DNA of 64,000 bases. It comes from Pseudomaricurvus albidus. GTDB taxonomy: Bacteria > Pseudomonadota > Gammaproteobacteria > Pseudomonadales > Cellvibrionaceae. Below are positions 46,119 to 55,788 of this stretch, piece by piece. Both the position numbers and the translations under genes were made by a program. The stretch is from contig NZ_JAHKRS010000006.1 of the NCBI RefSeq assembly GCF_018863235.1, forward strand, positions 124,001 to 188,000, written 5' to 3'. The notes under the pieces were generated by a model that searched no databases, was not told where the DNA came from, and saw only the letters and a list, made by a program, of their open reading frames with translations. Every line of letters begins with the position of its first letter. Position 1 is the first letter of the stretch.

Positions 46119-46388
46119 ATGTTGTTAAAAGCATTTGCAGCGTTTTATTTGTCTTTATACCGTCAATACACATGGCAACCGATCTGGTTGTTGTCCGACA
46201 CGCCGGAAGATCACCACTTTCATCGACGTCGTTTTACCCAGAAATACCGCAATAAACAAAAAATTGTTCGTAGCCTCTGGTTTAGTATGTCGCTTCTGGT
46301 TTTGGCGTTTCCCGCGATGCCTTTTGCTGTGTTTGTAACTCTGTTTACCACCTTTCTGTCGTTTTGCATTCTGGACGAAACTGAATGA
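46119..46388 (+). CDS. Small membrane protein of unknown function
   Basis: An 89-residue protein with a GGGGTG ribosome-site candidate before ATG 46119 (an ATG at 46101 is in frame). The first 20 residues are mildly hydrophobic. A basic central stretch follows (HHFHRRRFTQKYRNKQK, about 35-51), then a strong hydrophobic helix of about 28 residues (VRSLWFSMSLLVLAFPAMPF and onward), and an acidic tail ILDETE. The sequence behaves as protein, with positive-inside charge next to the helix. I do not recognise a family. It is convergent with the transporter gene. Confidence 0.6.
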   Translation: MLLKAFAAFYLSLYRQYTWQPIWLLSDTPEDHHFHRRRFTQKYRNKQKIVRSLWFSMSLLVLAFPAMPFAVFVTLFTTFLSFCILDETE

Positions 46389-46433
46389 GCGGCTTTTGAA
46401 GCCTCATAGCCTAAAATCGGTAGGCATTTGCTA

Positions 46434-47600
46434 CTAATCCCTGCGCAATTTGTCACTGACTGCAATGGGGTTGGGGTAGTTGAATATCACAATGTAACTC
46501 GACACGAGGAAGGTGATAATCGCTGTGGCCTGGATCAGTACAGAGGCTTTTTCACTGATCAATGCAGCGTTAGAAGCAACAAACACGATAAGCAGTGAAA
46601 ATTCACTGATCTGCCCCAAACGGAAGCCTATGTCCCAGGCAAGCCCCACAGTTTCACTCTGCCGGTGAAGCAAAAAGCGGAATACCAGTGGCTTAATGAC
46701 AAGAATTGCTGCCGCCAGAACCACGCTTGCAAGCAAAACGTCAGACAGCAGGCCGAGATCAAACCGTGCCCCCAGGGAAAAGAAAAACAGAATCAGGAAG
46801 AAGTCTCTCAGGGGCTTGAGACTAATGGCTATGTACTGGGAGATCGGGCTTGTCGCCAGAGTAATTCCTGCGATGAACGCGCCGATTTCTGCTGACAAAC
46901 CAGCCAATACTGCCAATTCGGCACATCCCATACACCAGCCAATCGCCAACAGAAAAATATACTCGTGAAAACGATCGAATTTGTGGATCAGTCTAAGCAG
47001 TACGAAACGGACGAAGCAATAGGCAAACAGGGCGAGCAGGGGCAGGGTGACGAGAGTAAAGCCCAGCTGGGACAGATTTACTTCACCGACATCTCCGCTG
47101 TAGAGAATCATGAGGCAGATGATGGCGAGGAAGTCTTGCAGGAGCAGTAGCCCAACCATTAATTCACCGGTGTGTTTGTGGTGCAACACCGTGGTGGGAA
47201 GAAGCTTTATTCCGATGATGGTACTGGAAAACATCATGGCCATGCCGATGATCAGGTTTTCCATATGGCTGAAACCGAACAAGTGACCTATGCCATAACC
47301 GGTTAATGCAAAAATACCGGAACTGATAATGGCAATACTGGTGGCTTTTTTGAGCACACTGAATAGCGCTTTAGGCTGCATGTCCAGCCCGAGAAGGAAC
47401 AGGAGAAAGATAATGCCAATATGCGACATATCCGTAACCAGTGTGAGATTGGTAATCACACCTGTACCGTAAGGTCCCAACAAGGCTCCCAGAGCGATGT
47501 AAGCAACCAGCAGGGGTTGGCGGGTATACAGGGCCAAAGAGGCAATCACAGCCGCTCCGGCGAAGATCAGAACAAAGGACTGGAAAAGTGTGTCGTGCAT
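46434..47600 (-). CDS. KefB-type cation:proton antiporter family membrane protein
   Basis: A 388-residue polytopic protein of the CPA2 family (Na/K:H antiporters and Kef systems). About twelve hydrophobic helices are visible. Family features are GALLGPYGTGVI, IGIIFLLFLLGLDMQPKAL (the conserved Gly-Leu-Asp/Glu helix) and MMFSSTIIGIKLLPTT, the core ion-binding helix region. It lacks the C-terminal TrkA-N nucleotide-binding domain of KefB and KefC. Ion is unknown. ATG at 47600 is preferred over an in-frame TTG seven codons upstream. Confidence 0.88.
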   Translation of the reverse strand: MHDTLFQSFVLIFAGAAVIASLALYTRQPLLVAYIALGALLGPYGTGVITNLTLVTDMSHIGIIFLLFLLGLDMQPKALFSVLKKATSIAIISSGIFALTGYGIGHLFGFSHMENLIIGMAMMFSSTIIGIKLLPTTVLHHKHTGELMVGLLLLQDFLAIICLMILYSGDVGEVNLSQLGFTLVTLPLLALFAYCFVRFVLLRLIHKFDRFHEYIFLLAIGWCMGCAELAVLAGLSAEIGAFIAGITLATSPISQYIAISLKPLRDFFLILFFFSLGARFDLGLLSDVLLASVVLAAAILVIKPLVFRFLLHRQSETVGLAWDIGFRLGQISEFSLLIVFVASNAALISEKASVLIQATAIITFLVSSYIVIFNYPNPIAVSDKLRRD

Positions 47601-47715
47601 ATCCCTGCTTGCTTCCAACAAAAAACGTGGGTGCGAGACCTACTTTTACCTCAAATAAAACAGAATTACGAGCACAGAGGGTAAATGACTGAGGAGAATG
47701 GCTAGAGCGCCTTAA

Positions 47716-47743
47716 ACAAAAACGCCTCCATATAGGAGGCGTT
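47716..47743 (-). terminator. Terminator of the cysI-DUF934 operon
   Basis: On the minus strand AACGCCTCC (47743-47735) pairs with GGAGGCGTT (47729-47721), followed by TTTTTGTTT. It lies 27 bp after the DUF934 stop. Confidence 0.92.
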
Positions 47744-47769
47744 CGTGATGACAGCTAATCGCTGTAAGA

Positions 47770-48270
47770 TCAGGCTCTGCGACGGAAAAGAGGCAGTTTC
47801 TGATCAACGGCAGCCTGATAGGTCTCGCTGAAGTCACTCAGAGACGCAATGGCTTCTTCGAGGTTGGCGCCTTCACCCAGCACATAGCTATTAAAACCAC
47901 AGCGCTTCAGGAAGAACAGCTGGTCGCGAATCACGTGGCCAATTGCACGCAACTCACCTTCAAAGCCGTAGCGCTCACGCAGCAGGCGAGCAGCACTGAA
48001 ACCGCGTCCGTCCATAAAGCCCGGGAAGTTAACAGCAATCAGGCCAAAGCCTTGTGCGTCATCAGCCAGCTCTTCGGCCAGTTCATCGCTGTTTAACCAG
48101 ACTCCCAAAGAGTTTTTGCGGCTCTCCAGTTGGTCTTTTTGTGCTTTCCAGACATTCAGAGGCACGATGGCTCCTGCTTCCGGCACCTCAACTGCCTCAG
48201 GGGTATCCGTCGCTTCGAGCAGTTCCCAGGTGTTGTCAACAACAGCGTTGTCTTTAATCAGCTTTGGCAT
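47770..48270 (-). CDS. DUF934 protein, partner of sulfite reductase CysI
   Basis: A 166-residue soluble protein of the DUF934 family, which typically lies beside the siroheme sulfite/nitrite reductase gene. Family stretches are VPLNVWKAQ, GVWLNSDELAEEL, IAVNFPGFMDGRGFSAARLL and GHVIRDQLFFLKRCGFNSY. ATG at 48270 has AAGGAG seven bases upstream and overlaps the cysI end by 17 bp, implying coupled translation. The function is not known; help with electron supply or assembly of CysI is inferred only from linkage. Confidence 0.9.
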   Translation of the reverse strand: MPKLIKDNAVVDNTWELLEATDTPEAVEVPEAGAIVPLNVWKAQKDQLESRKNSLGVWLNSDELAEELADDAQGFGLIAVNFPGFMDGRGFSAARLLRERYGFEGELRAIGHVIRDQLFFLKRCGFNSYVLGEGANLEEAIASLSDFSETYQAAVDQKLPLFRRRA

Positions 48271-49918
48271 AAACCTGCTCCTTAAATGGTGCAATACCGA
48301 TACGGTTGTAAGTATCAATAAATTGTTCGCCTTCTACGCGCTTATCAACGTAGACATCAATCAGGGTCTGAACAACCTGTGGCATTTCTTCTGCGCCAAA
48401 CGCGGGGCCGAGAACTTTGCCCAGGCTGGTTTCAGTGCCAGCGTTACCGCCCAGTTGCACTTGATAGAACTCTTCACCTTTCTTGTCGACACCCAGAATA
48501 CCAATATGACCGACGTGGTGGTGTCCACAGGCATTCATACAGCCAGAGATATTCAGGTCCAGATCACCAATGTCGTACAGGTAATCCAGGTCATCGAACT
48601 GACGCTGAATCGACTCGGCAATAGGAATGGACTTTGCGTTAGCCAAGGAGCAGAAATCACCACCAGGACAGCAGATCAGGTCAGTCAGAGTGCCAATGTT
48701 TGGCGTGGCGAAGCCCAGAGGCTTGGCAGCTTGCCAGAACTCAAACAGTTCATCTTTACGAACATCACCCAGGACCATATTCTGCTCGTGAGTGGTACGA
48801 ACTTCACCAAAGCTGAATTTGTCGGCAAGATCGGCAATGGCTTCCAGCTGACTGTCGGTAACATCACCAGGCGCCACACCAGTAGGCTTAAGTGACAGGT
48901 TTACAGCGGCGTAACCGGCAACGCGATGCTCGCGCACGTTACGGTTTAGCCACTTGGCGAAAGCAGGGTTTTCGCTACTTTGTTGATCCAGTGTGGCCTG
49001 GGCGCTTGCTGCGTCCAGCTGCTCGTAGGCAGGTTCAGGGAAAGCGGCGCTGGCGCGATCGATTTCTTCCTGGGTCAGGGTCGTAGGGCCGTCTTTCAGA
49101 TGTGCAAATTCGGCTTCAACTTTTTCCGCGAACTTGTCCGCGCCCATGGCCTTAACCAGAATCTTGATTCTGGCTTTGTATTTGTTATCACGACGACCTA
49201 ACTGATTGTAGATACGCACGATCGCGTCGAGATAAGACAGAATGTGTTTTTCAGGCAGGAATTCGTTGATCACTGAACCGATCACCGGTGTACGACCCAG
49301 ACCGCCGCCAACCAGCACCTTGAAGCCCACTTCGCCGGCTTCGTTCTTGACGATTTCCAGCCCAATGTCGTGAACCTGTACCGCTGCACGGTCACTGGCG
49401 GCGCCGGTCACAGCAATTTTGAATTTGCGTGGCAAAAAGGCGAATTCCGGGTGGAAGGTTGACCACTGACGAATGATTTCGCAATAGGGGCGGGGATCCA
49501 CGATCTCGTCGCTACTGATGCCGGCAAATTGATCTGAAGTGACATTGCGGATACAGCTACCACTGGATTGAGTAGCGTGCATCTCTACTTCGGCAAGTTC
49601 GGCGAGAATATCAGGCACTTCAGCCAGTTCAGGCCAGTTAAACTGAATATTTTGACGAGTACTGACGTGGCAGTAGCCTTTGTCATAGTGGCGGGCAATA
49701 TGGGCCAGCTTGCGAAGCTGTGTGGTGTTCAGCATGCCGTAAGGCACATTGACTCGCAGCATGGGAGCCAAGCGCTGGATATACAGGCCATTTTGCAGTC
49801 GTAAAGGAAGAAACTCTTCATCCTTTAATTCACCGGCCAAATAACGCTCGGTTTGACCGCGAAACTGAGCGACACGCTCGCGCACGATCTTTTGATCATA
49901 CTCATCATATTTGTACAT
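48254..49918 (-). CDS. cysI: Siroheme sulfite reductase (hemoprotein)
   Basis: The 554-residue enzyme reduces sulfite to sulfide with a siroheme-[4Fe-4S] centre. The cluster cysteines lie in ICCPGGDFCSLA (about 416-427) and SGCMNACGHHH (about 456-466). The N-terminus reads MYKYDEYDQK, like the Pseudomonas enzyme. ATG at 49918 is chosen by alignment; GTG four codons upstream is in frame. No flavoprotein cysJ is adjacent, which is usual for this ferredoxin-type lineage. CysG in the window makes its cofactor. Confidence 0.95.
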   Translation of the reverse strand: MYKYDEYDQKIVRERVAQFRGQTERYLAGELKDEEFLPLRLQNGLYIQRLAPMLRVNVPYGMLNTTQLRKLAHIARHYDKGYCHVSTRQNIQFNWPELAEVPDILAELAEVEMHATQSSGSCIRNVTSDQFAGISSDEIVDPRPYCEIIRQWSTFHPEFAFLPRKFKIAVTGAASDRAAVQVHDIGLEIVKNEAGEVGFKVLVGGGLGRTPVIGSVINEFLPEKHILSYLDAIVRIYNQLGRRDNKYKARIKILVKAMGADKFAEKVEAEFAHLKDGPTTLTQEEIDRASAAFPEPAYEQLDAASAQATLDQQSSENPAFAKWLNRNVREHRVAGYAAVNLSLKPTGVAPGDVTDSQLEAIADLADKFSFGEVRTTHEQNMVLGDVRKDELFEFWQAAKPLGFATPNIGTLTDLICCPGGDFCSLANAKSIPIAESIQRQFDDLDYLYDIGDLDLNISGCMNACGHHHVGHIGILGVDKKGEEFYQVQLGGNAGTETSLGKVLGPAFGAEEMPQVVQTLIDVYVDKRVEGEQFIDTYNRIGIAPFKEQVYAKAD

Positions 49919-50257
49919 TGAGAAGTACACCTGGTTCAGTTAGGTTAATCACGACGACAAAAGGCGCTTCTCTTTATAGATCAGAGACTTGTACCCAAAG
50001 TCGAGGCGCGAAAGGATACACCAAATCATGGTGTTTCGCGATAGGGTCAAAATGGGGTCTCATGGGGGAAAAGGTAACAGAAAAAGTTACCTCATATTCT
50101 AACTTTCTGATCTGTCGGGCAAATTTTAGACAATAAATGAATAACCGGTTTTTTTGCCTTGATAGACAGAATTCTTCTATGCCTATAATGACTTCAGCTA
50201 TGCAGTACTAGCTTTTCCATTCATACGTATCTCACATTTATATGGAGAATAATAATA
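49919..50257. promoter_or_regulatory. cysI upstream region
   Basis: A 339-bp interval divergent between cysI and a small membrane-protein gene. It must hold both promoters and probably a CysB-responsive site for cysI. No repeat or box is clear enough to name. Confidence 0.35.
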
Positions 50258-50374
50258 ATGCACGATGAATTTGAAATGCAGGAATCGGGTGATAGCACCG
50301 CTGATGCTATCGCAGCTGTTGCACTTATCGCCATCTTTGTTTCCACCTGTATCTTCTGGATCAGTGGCCAATAA
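50258..50374 (+). CDS. 38-residue single-span membrane peptide
   Basis: A complete tiny gene: GGAG at 50244-50247, ATG at 50258, 38 codons, TAA, then an intrinsic terminator nine bases later. The N-terminal half is acidic and polar (MHDEFEMQESGDSTADA). It is followed by one hydrophobic helix of about 18 residues (IAAVALIAIFVSTCIFWI) and ends SGQ. The signal arrangement of ribosome site, frame and terminator with nothing else inside argues for a dedicated transcription unit. No family is recognised. An acidic N-terminus with a single helix is seen in small regulatory membrane proteins. It is divergent from cysI and upstream of marR. Confidence 0.75.
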   Translation: MHDEFEMQESGDSTADAIAAVALIAIFVSTCIFWISGQ

Positions 50375-50382
50375 ATGGAATT

Positions 50383-50410
50383 AGCGGAGCCCGAAGGCTT
50401 CGCTTTTTCT
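50383..50410 (+). terminator. Terminator of the 38-residue peptide gene
   Basis: AGCGGAGCC at 50383-50391, loop CGAA, then GGCTTCGCT at 50396-50404 (one G-U pair), followed by TTTTTCTTCTC. Confidence 0.9.
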
Positions 50411-50559
50411 TCTCTCTTTTCTCTCTCCGAAGCACATCCGACCTGTATAAATAATGCCCAGCCTGATTGAATATCTACTTTATGCTTTGACAAGTATTGA
50501 TTAATCAATTATTTTTTTTGCATCTATGTTTCTCAAGCACCTTGAAATTGGCGGGTCTT

Positions 50560-51015
50560 ATGTCTTTTCTTCTTCATAACAGCTATACATTCTGGATTTC
50601 TCGCTTGGCCAGCGTTATGCAGGACAGATTCAATAAAGAGCTGGAAACTCTGGACGTAACCTGGCCCCAGTGGATGGTGATGAATGTGTTAACTCACGAG
50701 CTAGCCAACACTCCCGCGCACATTGCAGAACAGATTGGCATTGATCGTTCAGCGGTCACACGACTGGTTGATCGACTGGAAAAGAAAGGTTTGGTGCTCC
50801 GTGAGCACGACGGTCTGGATCGTCGTTCAGTTAAAATCCACATTACTGAGCCGGGAAAAATGATGGTGCAGCATCTGGATGATGCGGCTGAAAAACATCA
50901 GGAAATCTTTCTTCAGGAGTTACACACTACCGAATATCGAGTGCTAAAGGGGAATATTCAGAAGCTATTACGCGCCGGTGGCATTGAGTCTGCTTCGCTC
51001 TGGAAGCATGCTTGA
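50560..51015 (+). CDS. MarR-family transcriptional regulator
   Basis: The 151-residue protein has the MarR winged helix: TWPQWMVMNVLTHE, PAHIAEQIGIDRSAVTRLVD (recognition helix region) and the DGLDRRSVKIHITEPGK wing with the conserved D-x-R-S. The dimer helices flank it. ATG at 50560 with GGCGGG upstream is preferred; an upstream in-frame start would add a hydrophobic, unrelated stretch. MarR proteins respond to small aromatic ligands or oxidants. The target is unknown and no efflux gene is adjacent; the nearby peptide gene is a candidate. Confidence 0.88.
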   Translation: MSFLLHNSYTFWISRLASVMQDRFNKELETLDVTWPQWMVMNVLTHELANTPAHIAEQIGIDRSAVTRLVDRLEKKGLVLREHDGLDRRSVKIHITEPGKMMVQHLDDAAEKHQEIFLQELHTTEYRVLKGNIQKLLRAGGIESASLWKHA

Positions 51016-51121
51016 ACGGCCTAAATTGACTTAAATTATCTTATGAGTAATTCCGGTAGTCATCATCATAGAAACGGTTAAGCGCTATGGTGCTCGGTGT
51101 GATTTTCTGGGAAAGCGGTAA

Positions 51122-51343
51122 TTATTGCTGAGAGTTCAGAACGGTTTGAACCAGCGTGTAAATGGTGAGCACAAACAGCGTAGTGAAGATAAGCCCAGCA
51201 ACGATAAACACCCAGATGTTGCCATGCTTGAAGTCCCTCTCTTGTGCACGTTTACTTTGAACGCCAAACGCTGCCGCAAAGGTGCTAAAAACAACGGCCC
51301 AGAAACCGGGTTTTTGTGAATCCTCTTTGTGAGACTCTTCCAT
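51122..51343 (-). CDS. DUF2970 small membrane protein
   Basis: A 73-residue protein matching DUF2970: FSTFAAAFGVQSKRAQERDF, then HGNIWVFIVAGLIFTTLFVL with a single C-terminal transmembrane helix. The conserved AFGVQS...RDF(K/T)HG block is the family hallmark. Function unknown. ATG at 51343 leaves only the family domain plus a short polar N-terminus; an upstream in-frame start would add an unrelated 22 residues. Confidence 0.8.
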   Translation of the reverse strand: MEESHKEDSQKPGFWAVVFSTFAAAFGVQSKRAQERDFKHGNIWVFIVAGLIFTTLFVLTIYTLVQTVLNSQQ

Positions 51344-51430
51344 AGTAGGCTGCCACTCTTTTATTTTATGTCGGTAGAGTAGCAGCTTGTCTCTTTCTTG
51401 CTCAAGCAAGCCGTTGTTTTGAAGAGCAAT

Positions 51431-51742
51431 TCAGTGCTTTGCAACTTGCTCTTCAGGATCTGCGCCTAAGTGAATCCCTTTCTTGCGAAGAGTGTCCCGA
51501 GCTTGTTTGTAATCCCACAGGCCAATGCGAAGACGGAAATAACACATTTTCATGGCTTCGCCTTCCTTCTCACTGCAACTGGTTCGTAATTCCCGGTAAT
51601 CGCGGACAATCTGTTGTGACAATACAACCATTTCATCACTGATTTGATCATCAGCCTGGGCCTGAACGGCCGTCAAAAGACTCATGACTAAGGAGGTAAA
51701 AAACAGAATGGCCAGAAAGTAGGGGTCTTTGAAGATATACAT
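51431..51742 (-). CDS. Exported small protein of unknown function
   Basis: A 103-residue protein with an N-terminal hydrophobic segment (about 8-28, ending AVQAQA) that could be a Sec signal. The rest is charged and helical, with two cysteines (about residues 56 and 67, RTSCSEKEGEAMKMCYF) that could form a disulfide in the periplasm. No family recognised. It is on the same strand as the DUF2970 gene, 87 bp apart. Confidence 0.6.
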   Translation of the reverse strand: MYIFKDPYFLAILFFTSLVMSLLTAVQAQADDQISDEMVVLSQQIVRDYRELRTSCSEKEGEAMKMCYFRLRIGLWDYKQARDTLRKKGIHLGADPEEQVAKH

Positions 51743-51813
51743 GGCGGTACCTCTTGGAATATGAGGAGAATATACGCGCCAAAGATGACAATAAAATGAT
51801 AAGAGTATCAGGA

Positions 51814-51846
51814 TTCTCCGCGCCAGGAGCTTACTGGCACGGAGAA
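51814..51846. repeat. Hairpin downstream of metH
   Basis: TTCTCCG-C-GCCAG at 51814-51826 pairs with CTGGC-A-CGGAGAA at 51834-51846, with one internal mismatch and a seven-base loop. It lies 16 bases after the metH stop on the minus strand. No T-run follows. Confidence 0.65.
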
Positions 51847-51862
51847 GTTGCGAGGCTGGAAA

Positions 51863-54800
51863 TTAGTCGTCATACCCCAGAATCGGCTGCAGCCAGCGTT
51901 CAAGTGTTGGTACATCCATGCCTTTACGCTCAGACAGGGACTCCACCTGATCCTTTTGGATCTTGCCCACTGGGAAGTAATACGACTCAGGGTGCGAGAA
52001 GTACCAGCCAGAAACCGCCGCTGTCGGTGTCATGGCAAAGTGCTCTGTCAGCTCAACGCCAATTTCTTTAGTGGCATCCAGCAGATTGAAGAGGGTGGTT
52101 TTCTCTGTGTGGTCTGGGCAGGCGGGATAACCCGGCGCAGGACGAATTCCCTGATACTTCTCTTTAATGAGTTCTTCGTTATCCAGTTGTTCGTCAGGGA
52201 TGTAGCCCCAGAACTCTTTGCGTACACGCTGATGCATGCGTTCTGCCAGAGATTCTGCCAGACGATCTGCCAGAGCCTTCACCATGATGCTGCTGTAGTC
52301 ATCCTGTTTGGCTTCGTACTCAGCGCAAAGCTCGTCACAACCAATGCCAGCTGTTACCGCGAAACCACCAATGTAATCCTGTTTGCCGCTGTCTTTCGGG
52401 GCGATAAAGTCCGCCAGTGAGGTATTCGGCTTGGTGTTGCCGGGTTTCTGTACCTGCTGTCGAATATGGTGGAGTGTCGCCAGTTCTTCGGTGCGATCCT
52501 CATCCTTAAATACGGCAATATCATCGTGATTGACGGTATTGGCCGGCCAGAAGCCGATAACTGCTTTAGCGGTGAGCAGCTTTTCATCAACAATACGTTT
52601 GAGCATGGCCTGAGCATCGTTGAACAGGTTTTTAGCGGCTTCACCAACGACCTCATCCTCAAAGATTCGGGGGTATTTACCCACCAGGTCCCAGGTAATG
52701 AAGAAGGGGGTCCAGTCGATGGTTTCAATCAACTCTTCCAGAGGGTAATCATCGAATACCTTTGTGCCCGTGAATGTGGGTGCCGGTGGGGTATAGTTGC
52801 TCCAATCCAGTTTCAAACCACGGGAGATGGCTTCGGGATAGGTGCGCACAGTGCCGCGAGCCTTGCGCCCGGCATTACGCTCGCGGACCTGCTCATATTC
52901 AGCACGGGTTTCTGCAACAAAAGCATCGCGCTGGTCATCGTTTAGCAAACGACTGGCAACACCTACAGCACGTGAGGCATCTGCAACATAAGTCACCTGA
53001 TTGAGCTTGAACTGTGGCTCAATTTTAACGGCAGTGTGGGCTTTGGAGGTGGTGGCACCACCAATCAGGAGTGGCTTGTCGATACCTTGACGCTCCATCT
53101 CCTTGGCCACGGTGACCATCTCATCCAGCGATGGGGTGATCAGACCAGACAGACCAATGATGTCGCACTTCTCTTCTTGTGCAACTTGCAGAATTTTCTC
53201 GCAAGGCACCATTACTCCAAGATCGATGACTTCGAAGTTATTACACTGCAGCACCACGCCAACAATGTTCTTGCCGATATCGTGAACATCACCTTTTACG
53301 GTTGCCATCAAAATTTTGCCGTTAGGTTTGGTGGCTTCGGTTTTTTCGGCCTCAATAAACGGGTTCAGATAAGCAACAGACTGCTTCATGACTCGTGCGG
53401 ATTTCACCACCTGGGGCAGGAACATTTTACCGGCTCCGAACAGGTCGCCGACCACGTTCATGCCGTCCATCAGAGGACCCTCGATCACATCCAGAGGTCT
53501 GTCAGCCTCAAGGCGTGCAGCTTCGGTATCTTCCACAATGAAGGTCGATATACCTTTTACCAGTGCATGCTCAATGCGTTTTTTAACGTCCCAGCTGCGC
53601 CACTCGAGATCTTCTTTTTTCTCCCCGGTGCTGCCATCACCTTTGAACTTGTCGGCAATGGCCAGCAACGCTTCGGTAGCGTCCTCGTTGCGATTGAGGA
53701 TTACGTCTTCAACGGCATCTTTGAGCTCTGCGGGCAGGTCATCGTAAACCGCAAGTTGTCCGGCATTCACGATACCCATGTTGAGGCCAGCCTGGATGGC
53801 GTAATAGAGGAACACGGAGTGAATCGCTTCACGGACAGGGTTATTTCCCCGGAAGGAGAAGGAGACGTTGGAAACCCCACCGGAAATACCCGCATGGGGC
53901 AGGTTTTGCTTAATCCAGCGACACGCTTCAATAAAATCAACCGCGTAGTTGTTGTGCTCTTCAATACCCGTGGCCACAGCAAAGATGTTGGGGTCAAAGA
54001 TGATGTCGGCTGGATTAAATCCAACCTTGTCCACGAGCACCCGGTAAGAGCGCTCACAAATTTCGATTTTGCGCGCCAGGGTATCCGCCTGACCATCTTC
54101 GTCAAAAGCCATAACCACAACAGCTGCACCATAGCGCTGGCAGAGGCGGGCTTTTTCAATAAATTCCGCTTCACCTTCTTTCAGGCTGATGGAGTTCACG
54201 ATTGGCTTGCCCTGGATGCATTTCAACCCAGCTTCGATGACTTCCCACTTTGACGAATCCACCATGATCGGCACGCGGGAAATGTCCGGCTCACCAGCGA
54301 TCAGATTCAGAAAGCGGACAATGGCGGCTTCAGCGTCGAGCATGCCTTCGTCCATGTTGATATCGATTACCTGAGCGCCATTTTCTACCTGCTCCAGAGC
54401 AACTTCCAGCGCAGTGTCGTAGTCACCTTCAACAATCAGGCGCTTGAATTTAGCGGAACCTGTAACGTTACAGCGTTCGCCCACGTTGACGAACAGGGAG
54501 TCTGCCGTGATGTTAAAAGGCTCCAGACCGGAGAGGCGACAGGCGGGTTCGATGTCAGGGATCTTTCGCGGCTGGTGTTTGGTCATTTCATCCGCAATGG
54601 CTTTGATGTGACCTGGGGTAGTACCACAGCAACCACCGATGATGTTTACCAAACCACTTTCGGCAAACTCTTTGACGACGGCAATCATCTGCTCTGGGGT
54701 TTCGTCGTATTCACCAAACTCATTGGGCAGACCAGCATTCGGGTGGGCAGAGACATGGCACTCAGCGACTCTGGAAAGCTCCTGCACATACTGACGCAGC

Positions 54801-55567
54801 TCTTTGGCGCCAAGTGCACAGTTCAACCCGATGGATAAAGGTTTGGCGTGAGCCAATGAGTTGTAAAACGCTTCCGTTGTCTGTCCGGAGAGCGTGCGAC
54901 CGGAGGCATCGGTAATGGTGCCTGAGATCATGATTGGCAGTTCCACACCTTCGCGCTCAAAGTATTCCTGTACGGCGTAGATCGCCGCTTTGGCGTTTAG
55001 CGTATCGAAGATGGTTTCGATCAAGATCAGGTCAGAGCCGCCTTTAACGAGGCCATCCACGGACTCAAGATAGTTCTCTACCAACTGATCAAAAGTGACG
55101 TTTCTGGCGCCTGGGTCATTCACATCCGGCGAGATGGAACAGGTACGACTGGTCGGCCCGATAACACCTGCCACGAAACGTGGCTTGTCTGGGTTGCGGG
55201 CAGTCATCTCGTCCGCCGCTTCACGGGCGAGTCTGGCTCCAGCCACATTGATCTCATGGGCCAGAGATTCCATCTCGTAATCAGCCATGGAGATTTGTGT
55301 GCTGTTAAAGGTATTGGTTTCAATGATATCGGCACCGGCCTCCATATAGGCCGTGTGCATCTCTTTGATCAGTTTCGGCTGGGTAATGGACAACAGGTCG
55401 TTATTACCGGCGATATCCAGGTGATAATCGGCGAAGCGGTCACCGCGGTAATCACTTTCACCCAGCTGATAGCTCTGGATCATCGTACCCATACCTCCAT
55501 CGAGAATCAGAATGCGATCCTTAATGGCGGCGTGAAGGGCAGTGAGGCGAGCGTTGCGATCAGACAT
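51863..55567 (-). CDS. metH: Cobalamin-dependent methionine synthase
   Basis: The 1234-residue enzyme is full length compared with E. coli MetH (1227). Domains in order: homocysteine-binding with DGGMGTMIQ (19-27) and the zinc cysteines in [11 protein letters not shown] and [10 protein letters not shown]; pterin-binding (about 355-610) with [13 protein letters not shown]; cobalamin-binding with [11 protein letters not shown], whose His is the lower cobalt ligand; and the C-terminal S-adenosylmethionine activation domain with [12 protein letters not shown]. It makes methionine from homocysteine and methyl-tetrahydrofolate. No cobalamin riboswitch is recognisable upstream, but a palindrome and tandem repeats are. 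Confidence 0.98.
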   Translation of the reverse strand: MSDRNARLTALHAAIKDRILILDGGMGTMIQSYQLGESDYRGDRFADYHLDIAGNNDLLSITQPKLIKEMHTAYMEAGADIIETNTFNSTQISMADYEMESLAHEINVAGARLAREAADEMTARNPDKPRFVAGVIGPTSRTCSISPDVNDPGARNVTFDQLVENYLESVDGLVKGGSDLILIETIFDTLNAKAAIYAVQEYFEREGVELPIMISGTITDASGRTLSGQTTEAFYNSLAHAKPLSIGLNCALGAKELRQYVQELSRVAECHVSAHPNAGLPNEFGEYDETPEQMIAVVKEFAESGLVNIIGGCCGTTPGHIKAIADEMTKHQPRKIPDIEPACRLSGLEPFNITADSLFVNVGERCNVTGSAKFKRLIVEGDYDTALEVALEQVENGAQVIDINMDEGMLDAEAAIVRFLNLIAGEPDISRVPIMVDSSKWEVIEAGLKCIQGKPIVNSISLKEGEAEFIEKARLCQRYGAAVVVMAFDEDGQADTLARKIEICERSYRVLVDKVGFNPADIIFDPNIFAVATGIEEHNNYAVDFIEACRWIKQNLPHAGISGGVSNVSFSFRGNNPVREAIHSVFLYYAIQAGLNMGIVNAGQLAVYDDLPAELKDAVEDVILNRNEDATEALLAIADKFKGDGSTGEKKEDLEWRSWDVKKRIEHALVKGISTFIVEDTEAARLEADRPLDVIEGPLMDGMNVVGDLFGAGKMFLPQVVKSARVMKQSVAYLNPFIEAEKTEATKPNGKILMATVKGDVHDIGKNIVGVVLQCNNFEVIDLGVMVPCEKILQVAQEEKCDIIGLSGLITPSLDEMVTVAKEMERQGIDKPLLIGGATTSKAHTAVKIEPQFKLNQVTYVADASRAVGVASRLLNDDQRDAFVAETRAEYEQVRERNAGRKARGTVRTYPEAISRGLKLDWSNYTPPAPTFTGTKVFDDYPLEELIETIDWTPFFITWDLVGKYPRIFEDEVVGEAAKNLFNDAQAMLKRIVDEKLLTAKAVIGFWPANTVNHDDIAVFKDEDRTEELATLHHIRQQVQKPGNTKPNTSLADFIAPKDSGKQDYIGGFAVTAGIGCDELCAEYEAKQDDYSSIMVKALADRLAESLAERMHQRVRKEFWGYIPDEQLDNEELIKEKYQGIRPAPGYPACPDHTEKTTLFNLLDATKEIGVELTEHFAMTPTAAVSGWYFSHPESYYFPVGKIQKDQVESLSERKGMDVPTLERWLQPILGYDD

Positions 55568-55677
55568 CGTTTAAAAACCTTTTATTAAGTGAAAAGCGTT
55601 CTTTCAAAACCAATAAAGATTGAAAGTGATAGTTTTTTGTACAAAAAGCACTCAAAATCATCAAAAATACAATCTAT

Positions 55678-55693
55678 ATCAAAATATTTTGAT
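55678..55693. promoter_or_regulatory. Perfect 16-bp palindrome upstream of metH
   Basis: ATCAAAATATTTTGAT is its own reverse complement and lies 111-126 bp upstream of the metH start. A dyad of this size suits a dimeric repressor. Methionine-cycle regulators of the ArsR-type SahR family control metH in some Proteobacteria, but I cannot confirm that this sequence matches their consensus. Confidence 0.5.
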
Positions 55694-55788
55694 GTAGGTC
55701 GGCATTCTAGCAGCAATCACCGTTTTAACCCAATCCGGAAATAAAAGTTTAGGTTAATTGGCCCCTTGGTGAGCGGTGTTCACAGCCG

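Noticed and set aside
53036-54253. 405-codon plus-strand frame opposite metH
   Set aside because: It is the complement of a strongly conserved MetH domain, and its own sequence has no recognisable motif.
55568-55788. Cobalamin or SAM riboswitch in the metH leader
   Set aside because: No B12-box-like AGCCAGGAGACC sequence and no SAM-box pattern could be found.
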